NCBI RefSeq assembly: GCF_003712195.1
Contig: NZ_RDSD01000003.1
Coordinates: forward strand, 124,001 to 188,000
DNA from: Proteiniphilum sp. X52
Lineage (GTDB): Bacteria; Bacteroidota; Bacteroidia; Bacteroidales; Dysgonomonadaceae
DNA length: 64,000 nt
Direction of reading: 5' to 3'
Positions 27,592 through 36,949 of the stretch are shown in pieces; within the stretch, counting starts at the first letter, position 1; the number at the start of each line of letters is the position of its first letter. A program made the translations under genes and the position numbers. The notes below the pieces were generated by a model, which saw nothing but the letters and a program-made list of their open reading frames with translations, did not search any database and was not told the DNA's origin.

Positions 27592-28989
27592 ATGAATTAC
27601 AGAATTGAGAAGGATACGCTGGGCGAGGTGCGGGTGCCTGCCGATAAGCTGTGGGGTGCGCAAACCGAGCGTTCACGGAATAATTTTAAGATTGGAAGTC
27701 CCGCTTCCATGCCAAAAGAAATCATTTACGGATTTGCCTATTTGAAGAAAGGAGCGGCATACGCCAACCATGAACTGGGTGTGTTGTCGCAGGAGAAACG
27801 TGATTACATTGCGCAGGTTTGCGATGAAATCCTAGAAGGTAAACTCGATGACCAGTTCCCGCTGGTTATTTGGCAGACAGGGTCGGGGACGCAGAGCAAC
27901 ATGAATGTGAATGAAGTGATTGCCAATCGCGCCCATCAACTGGCAGGAAAAATAATCGGCGAGGGAGAAAAAACATTACAACCCAACGATGACGTGAATA
28001 AATCGCAATCGTCGAATGATACTTTCCCTACCGGAATGCATATCGCCTGCTACAAAAAAATAGTAGAAGTGACTCTCCCCGGATTGCGCCAACTGCGGAA
28101 AGCATTGGCCGCCAAATCGAAAGAGATGGCGGATGTGGTGAAGATCGGGCGGACACATCTTATGGATGCCACTCCCCTTACATTGGGACAGGAATTCAGC
28201 GGTTATGCTGCGCAATTGGAATATGGCATCCGCGCCATTGAAAACACCTTGCCGCATTTGGCTGAACTTGCTTTGGGTGGTACTGCCGTAGGAACGGGGT
28301 TGAACACTCCCAGGCACTATGATGTGATTGTAGCCCGTTACATTGCCGAATTTACCGGCCTTCCTTTTGTGACTGCCCCGAATAAATTTGAGGCGCTCGC
28401 GTCACATGACGCCATTGTGGAAACACATGGAGCATTGAAACAGGTCGCTGTGTCGCTTAACAAGATAGCTAATGATATCCGGCTGCTGGCCTCCGGCCCC
28501 AGGAGCGGTATCGGCGAGATTATTATCCCCGCCAACGAGCCCGGTTCGTCTATTATGCCCGGAAAAGTGAACCCTACCCAATGCGAGGCTCTCACCATGG
28601 TATGCGCCCAGGTAATGGGAAATGATGTGGCAATTGCCGTGGGAGGCATGCAGGGGCATTTTGAACTGAATGTCTTTAAGCCGGTGATGGCAGCCAACTT
28701 CCTTCAGAGTGCGCAACTTTTGGGAGATGCCGCCCTGTCGTTCGATATCCATTGCGTATCGGGCATTGAGCCTAATAGGCCGCGTATTAAGGATTTGCTC
28801 GACAATTCATTGATGCTGGTAACCGCTTTGAATACGAAGATCGGTTATTATAAAGCTGCCGAGATCGCCAACGCGGCTCACCGGAACGGAACCACGCTCA
28901 AAGAGGAAGCTGTCCGCCTGGGTTATGTCTCCGCGGAGGATTTCGATAAGTGGGTGCGTCCCGAGGATATGACCGGGCCTTTGGCTTAA
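27592..28989 (+). CDS. fumC: Fumarate hydratase, class II
   Basis: This iron-independent, oxygen-stable enzyme interconverts fumarate and malate. The start [16 protein letters not shown] (27592) was chosen because class II fumarases begin with this segment; the longer frame from 27487 adds 35 unrelated residues. Motifs seen are [34 protein letters not shown] and the fumarase/aspartase signature [13 protein letters not shown]. Length is 465 residues. A class I fumarase follows after its own terminator and promoter. Confidence 0.96.
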   Translation: MNYRIEKDTLGEVRVPADKLWGAQTERSRNNFKIGSPASMPKEIIYGFAYLKKGAAYANHELGVLSQEKRDYIAQVCDEILEGKLDDQFPLVIWQTGSGTQSNMNVNEVIANRAHQLAGKIIGEGEKTLQPNDDVNKSQSSNDTFPTGMHIACYKKIVEVTLPGLRQLRKALAAKSKEMADVVKIGRTHLMDATPLTLGQEFSGYAAQLEYGIRAIENTLPHLAELALGGTAVGTGLNTPRHYDVIVARYIAEFTGLPFVTAPNKFEALASHDAIVETHGALKQVAVSLNKIANDIRLLASGPRSGIGEIIIPANEPGSSIMPGKVNPTQCEALTMVCAQVMGNDVAIAVGGMQGHFELNVFKPVMAANFLQSAQLLGDAALSFDIHCVSGIEPNRPRIKDLLDNSLMLVTALNTKIGYYKAAEIANAAHRNGTTLKEEAVRLGYVSAEDFDKWVRPEDMTGPLA

Positions 28990-29010
28990 TCTTAATTACA
29001 ACTATTTTTG

Positions 29011-29039
29011 AACGGCGTCGTTTTCGGATGCCGTTTTTT
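29011..29039 (+). terminator. Terminator of fumC
   Basis: AACGGCGTC and GATGCCGTT form a 9-bp stem (one G-U pair) with a 7-base loop, followed by six T's including those of the stem. It lies 22 bases after the fumC stop. Confidence 0.8.
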
Positions 29040-29044
29040 CTTTG

Positions 29045-29052
29045 TATTTTTG
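29045..29052 (+). promoter_or_regulatory. -7 promoter box for the class I fumarase gene
   Basis: TATTTTTG matches TAnnTTTG exactly, 67 bases before the start codon and directly after the fumC terminator, so the two fumarase genes are separately transcribed. Confidence 0.55.
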
Positions 29053-29118
29053 CCTGCTAATGCAAAATAACCCGGATAAATAACCTCCGAACGAATTTTA
29101 TTGAACAAAATCATATTT

Positions 29119-30759
<1,641 letters not shown>

Positions 30760-31185
30760 ATACACGTTAGGGTAAATAGCAGGGAAAAACCGGTGCCGAC
30801 TTTCCGTAACCCTTTGATGGGAATGGAAAGCCGGCATCTCTATTTAAACTAACTAGCGTTTGAGCCCCGGTTGAAGGGGTGAGGGGCTTTCATTACAACA
30901 CCTATTTCCAAGATAAACACCGTTAATGTTTCTAAATTATTAAACAAACTTACTCGATAATTGTTATAAATGATAAAATTATATGTAATTCCCTAACTTT
31001 TTATGCAGCGAAACTGGCATTTATTACATCTATATAATAGGTGCTTGTGTTCAATAGCTTACAACACCTGAAAAGACATCATAATTATTATATGCAATAC
31101 TCATTAAAAATTGAAATTGGTAAGGTGGATTTGATTTTTTTAATGTGCATAATGAAAACAGGTTATGAATTAAAACGATTGAACA
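30760..31185. other. Intergenic region after the class I fumarase
   Basis: This 426-base stretch has a long imperfect hairpin at 30792-30838 (GGTGCCGACTTTCC with GGAAAGCCGGCATC, two non-Watson-Crick positions), probably the fumarase terminator. From about 30890 onward it is AT-rich and marks the move into accessory sequence. I see no gene or clear promoter in the remainder. Confidence 0.5.
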
Positions 31186-31800
31186 ATGAAACCAAGTAAA
31201 TTATTATCAGGATTTTTTATAAGCGTATACGTAATGCTTTTTCTTTTTACATCTTGCGACAAATTTGAGTTGAATTTTACCACTCCCAGTGAATTTAATT
31301 TGGATGCGTCATCGCATGAACTTGAAATTAAAACAAAGCAAGATGAAGCAATTATTTCAAGTATTAATTTGGCTGATGAGATGATTAATATATCACGTCC
31401 TAATGAAAATTTTACAGGAATACTATCTCTTGAAAAGTTTAAGGTTGATTATTTGAATGGGTCTATCACAGAAATACAAGGGGAATGGTTTACTATAAAA
31501 GTCGTGTCTCCTTATGCGTTTAAGGTATCCATATCGGAGAACCATACAATCAAAGACCGTAAACTGATTATTCATTTTGGATGGAAAAGCGCATTCAAGC
31601 AAGCAACCATACATCAAAAGGCGGGAAATGTAAATAAAAATTCTCGTTACACATCATTTGAAGAAGCAAAAGAAATTTCCGGTCTGTTTATGGGCTGGAA
31701 ACTTGGCAATACAACCAAGAGTGGTTCGGAAAACGAACTGAAAGAGTCATCGATAATAAAATCAGACAACGAAACCATGATATGCGTTTTCAATAGGTAA
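31186..31800 (+). CDS. Hypothetical lipoprotein, BACON-like
   Basis: This 204-residue protein has a signal peptide with lipobox FTSC (Cys25). The mature part has repeated beta-strand stretches ending in IQGEWFTIKVVSPYAFKVSI, then a segment on basic/helical residues (AFKQATIHQKAG). This resembles one or two BACON-type sandwich domains, but the match is weak. The coding sequence is AT-rich, unlike the fumarase genes beside it. Function is unknown. Confidence 0.55.
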   Translation: MKPSKLLSGFFISVYVMLFLFTSCDKFELNFTTPSEFNLDASSHELEIKTKQDEAIISSINLADEMINISRPNENFTGILSLEKFKVDYLNGSITEIQGEWFTIKVVSPYAFKVSISENHTIKDRKLIIHFGWKSAFKQATIHQKAGNVNKNSRYTSFEEAKEISGLFMGWKLGNTTKSGSENELKESSIIKSDNETMICVFNR

Positions 31801-31812
31801 CAGGTGATGGAA

Positions 31813-31923
31813 TCAGGTCATTAAGATAATCAGACAAGCGAACAGCCCGATCAATATCACAGCTAAAAGGATGCAAATAATAATCTCGAGCCACTTCTCA
31901 CTGGCCTGATTCTTCTTTTTCAT
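31813..31923 (-). CDS. Predicted 36-residue membrane peptide
   Basis: The frame begins MKKKNQASEKWLEII and continues as one hydrophobic helix (ICILLAVILIGLFACLIIL) before a stop. A basic start, a Trp at the membrane edge and a single helix are typical of small bacterial membrane peptides; Bacteroidota carry several such tiny families. No neighbour on the same strand suggests a partner. It was found by reading the gap and could be chance, though the composition argues for a real peptide. Confidence 0.4.
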   Translation of the reverse strand: MKKKNQASEKWLEIIICILLAVILIGLFACLIILMT

Positions 31924-32084
31924 GCGATTGGTTTACCTTTCTCATCCATACTTTATTGATTTTTTATCAGTGTATGGAAGTTGTGATAATTCTGTTCCTT
32001 CAAAGAAGCGGTATATCTATTTTCTTCTATTTATCTGAATGGAGGACTAAATTGTGAGGTTTCCTTGTATTGGCAAGACATGCC

Positions 32085-32297
32085 CTACGAACCCCAAATA
32101 TCCTTGATTCCATATTCAGCGAAGACAGACTCTATTAACTCCTTTTCGCGCACCTTCAAGGAATACACACCCCGTATGCGATACCCGAGCCCCTGTGGTG
32201 TTCGAATACCAAGCGCCTGCATTAATTTGGCCTTCACTTCGGCCAAATCTTTTACCTGTACTTGCCCGAGGCCTTTCTGAAACGAATTTCTTTCCAT
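32085..32297 (-). CDS. Small HTH-like protein divergent from a repressor
   Basis: This 70-residue protein is nearly all helical, with charged and conserved-looking sequence (KDLAEVKAKLMQALGI and KVREKELIESVFAEYGI). The layout resembles short proteins of Bacteroidota mobile elements that accompany XRE regulators and may bind DNA like Cro. It is transcribed away from the XRE-type gene at 32436, with a perfect inverted repeat between them. Direct homology to a named family was not recognised. Confidence 0.6.
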   Translation of the reverse strand: MERNSFQKGLGQVQVKDLAEVKAKLMQALGIRTPQGLGYRIRGVYSLKVREKELIESVFAEYGIKDIWGS

Positions 32298-32314
32298 TTT
32301 ATGTATTAGTTAAG

Positions 32315-32337
32315 GAAATAGCGTTTTCCGCTATTTC
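32315..32337. promoter_or_regulatory. Perfect inverted repeat in divergent promoter region, candidate operator
   Basis: GAAATAGCG at 32315-32323 and CGCTATTTC at 32329-32337 are exact complements around a 5-base spacer. The repeat sits between the two divergent small regulator genes, next to a near-consensus -7 box (TTACTTTG, 32357-32364) for the plus-strand gene. Confidence 0.55.
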
Positions 32338-32435
32338 AAAAGTGAAATAAAAACGTTTACTTTGTAATGATTTATTTCGTTTTGCAAATATCAATAATAT
32401 TGTTGATAAATACAAATAAAATGATTGCTTTTTCT

Positions 32436-32816
32436 ATGGAAAATGAAACTATTTTTGACAGAATTGCTCAAATTATTGAAATTGAGTGTAATGGGGTGCC
32501 CGCGCAATTTGCGAAAAAGATCGGGTCAAAAGATCAAACTGTCAGGAATATTGTGGTAAATAGAAGAAGCTATCCTGGCTATGAGATATTGTTAAAAATC
32601 ATCCAATCAATTGATTGGTTAAATCCGGATTGGTTGATCACCGGCAGAGGAGAAATGAGAAAGGGAGATGATAAAAGCAATCAAATGATCACAGAACCGG
32701 GGACCCATTATGAAACTGATATCAACCGACAACTGATCAATATCATCGATTCACAGCAACGCACCATTGAGAATTTAACCAAGCATAAGAAGAGCAATAC
32801 TGTGGATCCGGTATAG
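32436..32816 (+). CDS. XRE/CI-like transcriptional regulator
   Basis: Residues about 5-65 form a lambda-repressor-like helix-turn-helix (FDRIAQIIEIECNGVPAQFA, then KKIGSKDQTVRNIV), ending with LNPDWLITGRGEM, a phrase typical of Bacteroidota phage-type XRE repressors. The C-terminal 50 residues are a charged helix, with no protease-type domain. The start MENETIFDRI at 32436 was chosen because the preceding codons read hydrophobic and lack family similarity. No phage structural genes are nearby, so it may be a relic or regulate its small divergent neighbour. A weak hairpin with T's follows at 32856-32877. Confidence 0.75.
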   Translation: MENETIFDRIAQIIEIECNGVPAQFAKKIGSKDQTVRNIVVNRRSYPGYEILLKIIQSIDWLNPDWLITGRGEMRKGDDKSNQMITEPGTHYETDINRQLINIIDSQQRTIENLTKHKKSNTVDPV

Positions 32817-32964
32817 ATCAGGTTTCTATTTTCTTGTATTGTACTTTCCTTTAATAACAGGCGTACAACCTGTTTTTACCGGCTTCATCCAGGGCTTTCT
32901 TTCCCTTGCGGACAAAACCGGTATAAATGAGGTGATGAAGACAACAGGTTACCTGTTCCTTATA

Positions 32965-34830
32965 TTATTTTTTGTAATTAACCCATACCTTCATTTGTCC
33001 TGCTTCCCTGTTATCCCATGCATAATACGGGACGAAAAGAATGCTGTCACTATCCTTTCCTGCACTTATTGTAACTATTCCTTCCAGAAGCGATTCATTA
33101 AAGTTGGAGGTAAATTCCATATCCGGAGATAAAAACAGGTTATCGAAAGAAGGGTTGTCGATTTCTTCCATACAATAGACTAACGGCCCTCGTTGAATGG
33201 CTCGTTTCCCGGTATTTTCCTTGACACGAGGATCGGCTGCTATCACTTCTACCGGCATATCCATCGTTAAAACCAATTTGTCGGAATTCTTCCATTTTCT
33301 GTCTATTACGGCAAACCCTTTTTCCAGAGGTATATTTTCTACGGTTTCGTCGTTTATGGCAACAGTAAATTTATTGCACCACTCAGGAATACGTAAACGA
33401 AATTCTTTTTTCATTGTTTTGTTAAGAGATTCTATGCGAAATTCAACTGTTCCGTTCCATGGATAATCAGTTTCCTGACGTATAGTGAATCTCTCTTTTC
33501 CTGTATTGATCTCGGTTTTATTGCCTATGAACAGATTGATCCATATTGTCTTATCCGATATCCCATAAATGTAATTCCCGATGGATGGCAAGAACCGTGA
33601 AATCTGGCTGGGACAACAGGCTGTTCCGTACCATTCCCTGCGATGGTGATTACCGTGGGATGCCAGTGGATTCACGTAAAAAAAGCGATCGCCGTCCAAA
33701 GATATACCGGCAAGTGCACCGTTGTACATGGAACGTTCCATCACATCAATATATTTTGCGTCACCGGTTAACTGATGCATGCGTGAATTCCAAAATACCA
33801 TTCCCACTGAAGCACATGTTTCACAATATGCTTCGTAATTCGGTAGATCATAAGGTTCTGTAAAACCTTCGTTCTGTCGTGATGATCCTATACCACCGGT
33901 AATATACATTTTTCGAAGCACGACATCATCCCATAAACGGTTCAGCGCTTCAATATATCCGTCATCTCCCTTCAGAGCGGCAACATCGGCCATTCCGCAG
34001 AAAAGATACATGGCACGGACAGCGTGACCGGTTATTTCTTCCAGATCTCTTACCGGCACCACATCCTGGTAATAAAGCGGGTTCCATGTTCCTTCCGATC
34101 CCTTACTTCCATGTCCGTGCCCTCTCTCTTCGAGAAGCCAGTAGGCGAAGTCGAGATATTTTCCTTCCCCGGTTACTTCATATAACTTTACCAGCGCCAG
34201 TTCTATTTCTTCGTGTCCCGGAACCCAATGACGCTTACCGGGGCCGAATAAATCCATCATGTGATTGGCCATATGAATGGAGACATCGAGAAGCGTTCTC
34301 TTTCCGGTTGCCTTATAATATGCAATAGCTGCTTCGATCATATGTCCGGCGCAGTACATCTCATGTTTGTCCATATTCGTCCAACGATTATCTATGCCGG
34401 TTAAGGTGTAGAACGTGTTGATATAGCCATCCGGTTGCTGGGATGCCGCAATTTTTGCGATCCAGTCATCACATTTTTTTTCCAGTTCAGGATCCGGATT
34501 GTTGATCAGGCTATATGCCATGCCTTCCAGTGCTTTATACACATCGGAGTCATCATAAAAGATCCCTGAATGTTCGCCGGTTCCTTTTGCTGCGTTTTCA
34601 AAGTTACGGATCCTGCCTGTCTTGTTCTCTATCTGGTCAATACACACGGGTAATGTTGTGCTGGCATGATTTCTCAGGCGGGGTGACCAAAAATTATCCG
34701 TGAGTTGTACATTCGAAAAGTCGATTTGGCCGATCACTTTCGAAGTAGAAATCCCTTTATCATTCTTGTGTATCGATGAACAAGAAACGATCAAAGTAAC
34801 TGAGAGGAACAATAAAAAATATTTGTTCAT
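32965..34830 (-). CDS. GH127 (DUF1680) beta-L-arabinofuranosidase-type lipoprotein
   Basis: Family members remove beta-L-arabinofuranose using a zinc-bound cysteine nucleophile. The signal peptide ends in lipobox VSCS, so the enzyme is lipid-anchored. An alpha/alpha barrel (about 35-420) carries the metal site: Glu337 and Cys339 in YCETCASVG, plus Cys405-Cys406 in TACCPSQ. This is the same Glu-x-Cys plus Cys-Cys set as in HypBA1. C-terminal beta domains complete the 621 residues. It is the last gene of the polysaccharide utilization operon, 41 bases after another DUF1680 gene. Confidence 0.9.
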   Translation of the reverse strand: MNKYFLLFLSVTLIVSCSSIHKNDKGISTSKVIGQIDFSNVQLTDNFWSPRLRNHASTTLPVCIDQIENKTGRIRNFENAAKGTGEHSGIFYDDSDVYKALEGMAYSLINNPDPELEKKCDDWIAKIAASQQPDGYINTFYTLTGIDNRWTNMDKHEMYCAGHMIEAAIAYYKATGKRTLLDVSIHMANHMMDLFGPGKRHWVPGHEEIELALVKLYEVTGEGKYLDFAYWLLEERGHGHGSKGSEGTWNPLYYQDVVPVRDLEEITGHAVRAMYLFCGMADVAALKGDDGYIEALNRLWDDVVLRKMYITGGIGSSRQNEGFTEPYDLPNYEAYCETCASVGMVFWNSRMHQLTGDAKYIDVMERSMYNGALAGISLDGDRFFYVNPLASHGNHHRREWYGTACCPSQISRFLPSIGNYIYGISDKTIWINLFIGNKTEINTGKERFTIRQETDYPWNGTVEFRIESLNKTMKKEFRLRIPEWCNKFTVAINDETVENIPLEKGFAVIDRKWKNSDKLVLTMDMPVEVIAADPRVKENTGKRAIQRGPLVYCMEEIDNPSFDNLFLSPDMEFTSNFNESLLEGIVTISAGKDSDSILFVPYYAWDNREAGQMKVWVNYKK

Positions 34831-34871
34831 TGCTGTGCTGTTTATGTTATATCATTTAACCTCTGTTTAAA

Positions 34872-36908
34872 TCACTGTCTTGTAACGGGGAACTCCGCTA
34901 TTCTCAACGTTGTACATCCGTAGGGTATCAAGATGATCTCTTCCTCGGGCATTGTCTCCGCCTGATATTGTACACTGAATGGAAGAGGTCCGGCGGAACG
35001 GTTGTATAGCTGCCAGTCAATCATTCGTTTTCCTTTGGTTTTTATTTCAACAGGAGCGTTTTCCACATTCCATGGATATCCTTTCACTTCATTCACAATT
35101 ACCTGAAAATCGGTTTCAATATTTTCAGGTCTTATGGATTCCTCCTTCAGGCAATAGTTCCACGGCGAATCGCTATGCACTTCATAGTACCACTCCCCGT
35201 AACGGGTTCCGAATTGGCGATCATCCTCTACCTTGATCCAATTTTCTTCCATCCGCAAGGCGTACAGAAGGGGACCTCTCTCTATTGCCGCCGATGCCTC
35301 ATGCCAGCGGGAAACTTTTACTTCCATCGGTAACAGCAGCTCAACCACGTCCCCCGATTTCCATTCACGATGAACCTTTTCAATTATCCCGCCACCGGTA
35401 TTTTTCCATATTTTATTATTGATTTTTATCGTAGCCTCGTTACACCATTCCGGGATTCTGAGGTGGAGAGGGAACATAACCGTTTCGACAGGTTGATCGA
35501 TTATATCAATGGTAAAACGAACAGATTCTTCAAACGGATAGTTCGTGATCTCTTCGATTTTAACCGTAGTACCTGTCCCAACTTTAGCGGTAATCGTGCA
35601 TGGGGAATAAAAGAGAGCAGCCAGTCCCTTATCTTCGGATGCATACCACAAGTGTTTCGTGAATTTTGGCCATCCCTGATGCAAATTCGAAGTACAACAG
35701 GGATATCCGGTCAACAGGCCGAATAGTTGATCGGTGCCATGGTAGCATGTTACGAAATTTCTCGGATGACGTGATACTTCAACCTGGTTCAGTTGCTGAT
35801 AGTATTGGCGTGCATCGAAATCATCAGTAATTTGCGTTGGTAAAGCATTAAAAGTAATTTTCTCCAGCCAGTCCGCCCATTCAACACTTCCTGTGATCTC
35901 AATCATTTTTTCAAGGGAGAACATCAGTTCAACAGCAGTACAGAGCTCGGAGCCTTGTGTAGGGTTTCCGGTGTGCAGTAACTCATCGGCACCATAAAGG
36001 CCGTTGGGCCATCCATGGGCACGTTTAAGATCTTTCATTCCTCTGTGAACGGCATAGATATGTTTCTGATCTTTGCTTGCCTGATAACGAATCACTGGCT
36101 GTTTCATACCTTGTGCCAAATTGACGCAATGAACACTGAACAGCGTATTCAGCATATCACCTTCCAGAAAGGCATTCGTCCAATCTATAGTTTGCTCTGT
36201 AATCAGGTCTCCCAGTTTCAGTAAGAACTTTTCTCCGGTAATATTATAAAGCCAGTATACCACCATCAGGTTGTCTCCTCCCCGTTGCTGACCCCAACGG
36301 GTCCAGTGATTCAGAGGCTTCGAAGGTAGTTCTTTCAGCTGATATCTGAAATAATTCAGCATAAATGGAATGACACGTTCATCGTGTGTTGCCTCATAAT
36401 ACTGCTTCATGAACTTTAAGACGACCATTTTCGGCCACCAGTCATGAGCATTTGTCCTTTGTAGTCCTTCTTCCGGCTCTCTGTCCATTGATGGACCAAA
36501 ATAACCGTTTTGTTGTTGGCTCTGGAGAGTCCACTCCACCCAGGGCTGCACTTTGGCTTTTAATGATTCATCATCCAATATATATGCCAGTGGGAGGAGA
36601 CCGTCTATCCAATAAGGTCCTCTTTCCCACACGTCACCGTCTCCGCCGAGCCAACCGTTCCGCGGTCCCATCACCTCGGGGTAGAGAGAGTCGAGATGAC
36701 CGGTCATACCGTTTTTCATCCTCAACATCTGATCCTTCAACCATCCTTCCGGCTGTATACAACCCAAAGGAAGTTCCATGTATGGTTTTGTAATTAGTGG
36801 CGAACGATTATTTAAATAGAGGTCAGTTGACAGTTGCCTCTGTTGTGCTTCGATATTCATGTTATATACTAAAAATAATAATAGAATAATTAGACTTGTT
36901 TTCTTCAT
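34872..36908 (-). CDS. DUF1680/GH127-like secreted glycosidase with divergent metal-site motif
   Basis: This 678-residue protein has a cleavable signal peptide (ending NIEAQ) and no lipobox. The alpha/alpha barrel motifs PLGCIQPEGWLKDQM and the paired Cys of GYPCCTSN (Cys404-Cys405) place it in the DUF1680 superfamily. The Glu-x-Cys half of the site reads SELCTAVE (Glu321, Cys323), with Leu where GH127 usually has Thr. All four presumed metal ligands are present, so it should be active, but it belongs to a different subfamily from the neighbouring GH127 and may cut a different linkage. It lies in the PUL operon. Confidence 0.8.
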   Translation of the reverse strand: MKKTSLIILLLFLVYNMNIEAQQRQLSTDLYLNNRSPLITKPYMELPLGCIQPEGWLKDQMLRMKNGMTGHLDSLYPEVMGPRNGWLGGDGDVWERGPYWIDGLLPLAYILDDESLKAKVQPWVEWTLQSQQQNGYFGPSMDREPEEGLQRTNAHDWWPKMVVLKFMKQYYEATHDERVIPFMLNYFRYQLKELPSKPLNHWTRWGQQRGGDNLMVVYWLYNITGEKFLLKLGDLITEQTIDWTNAFLEGDMLNTLFSVHCVNLAQGMKQPVIRYQASKDQKHIYAVHRGMKDLKRAHGWPNGLYGADELLHTGNPTQGSELCTAVELMFSLEKMIEITGSVEWADWLEKITFNALPTQITDDFDARQYYQQLNQVEVSRHPRNFVTCYHGTDQLFGLLTGYPCCTSNLHQGWPKFTKHLWYASEDKGLAALFYSPCTITAKVGTGTTVKIEEITNYPFEESVRFTIDIIDQPVETVMFPLHLRIPEWCNEATIKINNKIWKNTGGGIIEKVHREWKSGDVVELLLPMEVKVSRWHEASAAIERGPLLYALRMEENWIKVEDDRQFGTRYGEWYYEVHSDSPWNYCLKEESIRPENIETDFQVIVNEVKGYPWNVENAPVEIKTKGKRMIDWQLYNRSAGPLPFSVQYQAETMPEEEIILIPYGCTTLRIAEFPVTRQ

Positions 36909-36949
36909 AACATATACATATTTATAATTTTATAATCAAAAATATTTTT

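Noticed and set aside
32839-33132. Plus-strand frame with hydrophobic segments after the XRE gene
   Set aside because: More than half lies antisense to the GH127 coding end, and no start signal or family match was seen. Two AACAGG/CCTGTT inverted repeats at 32856 and 32943 were noted, but the sequence is too short to call an element.
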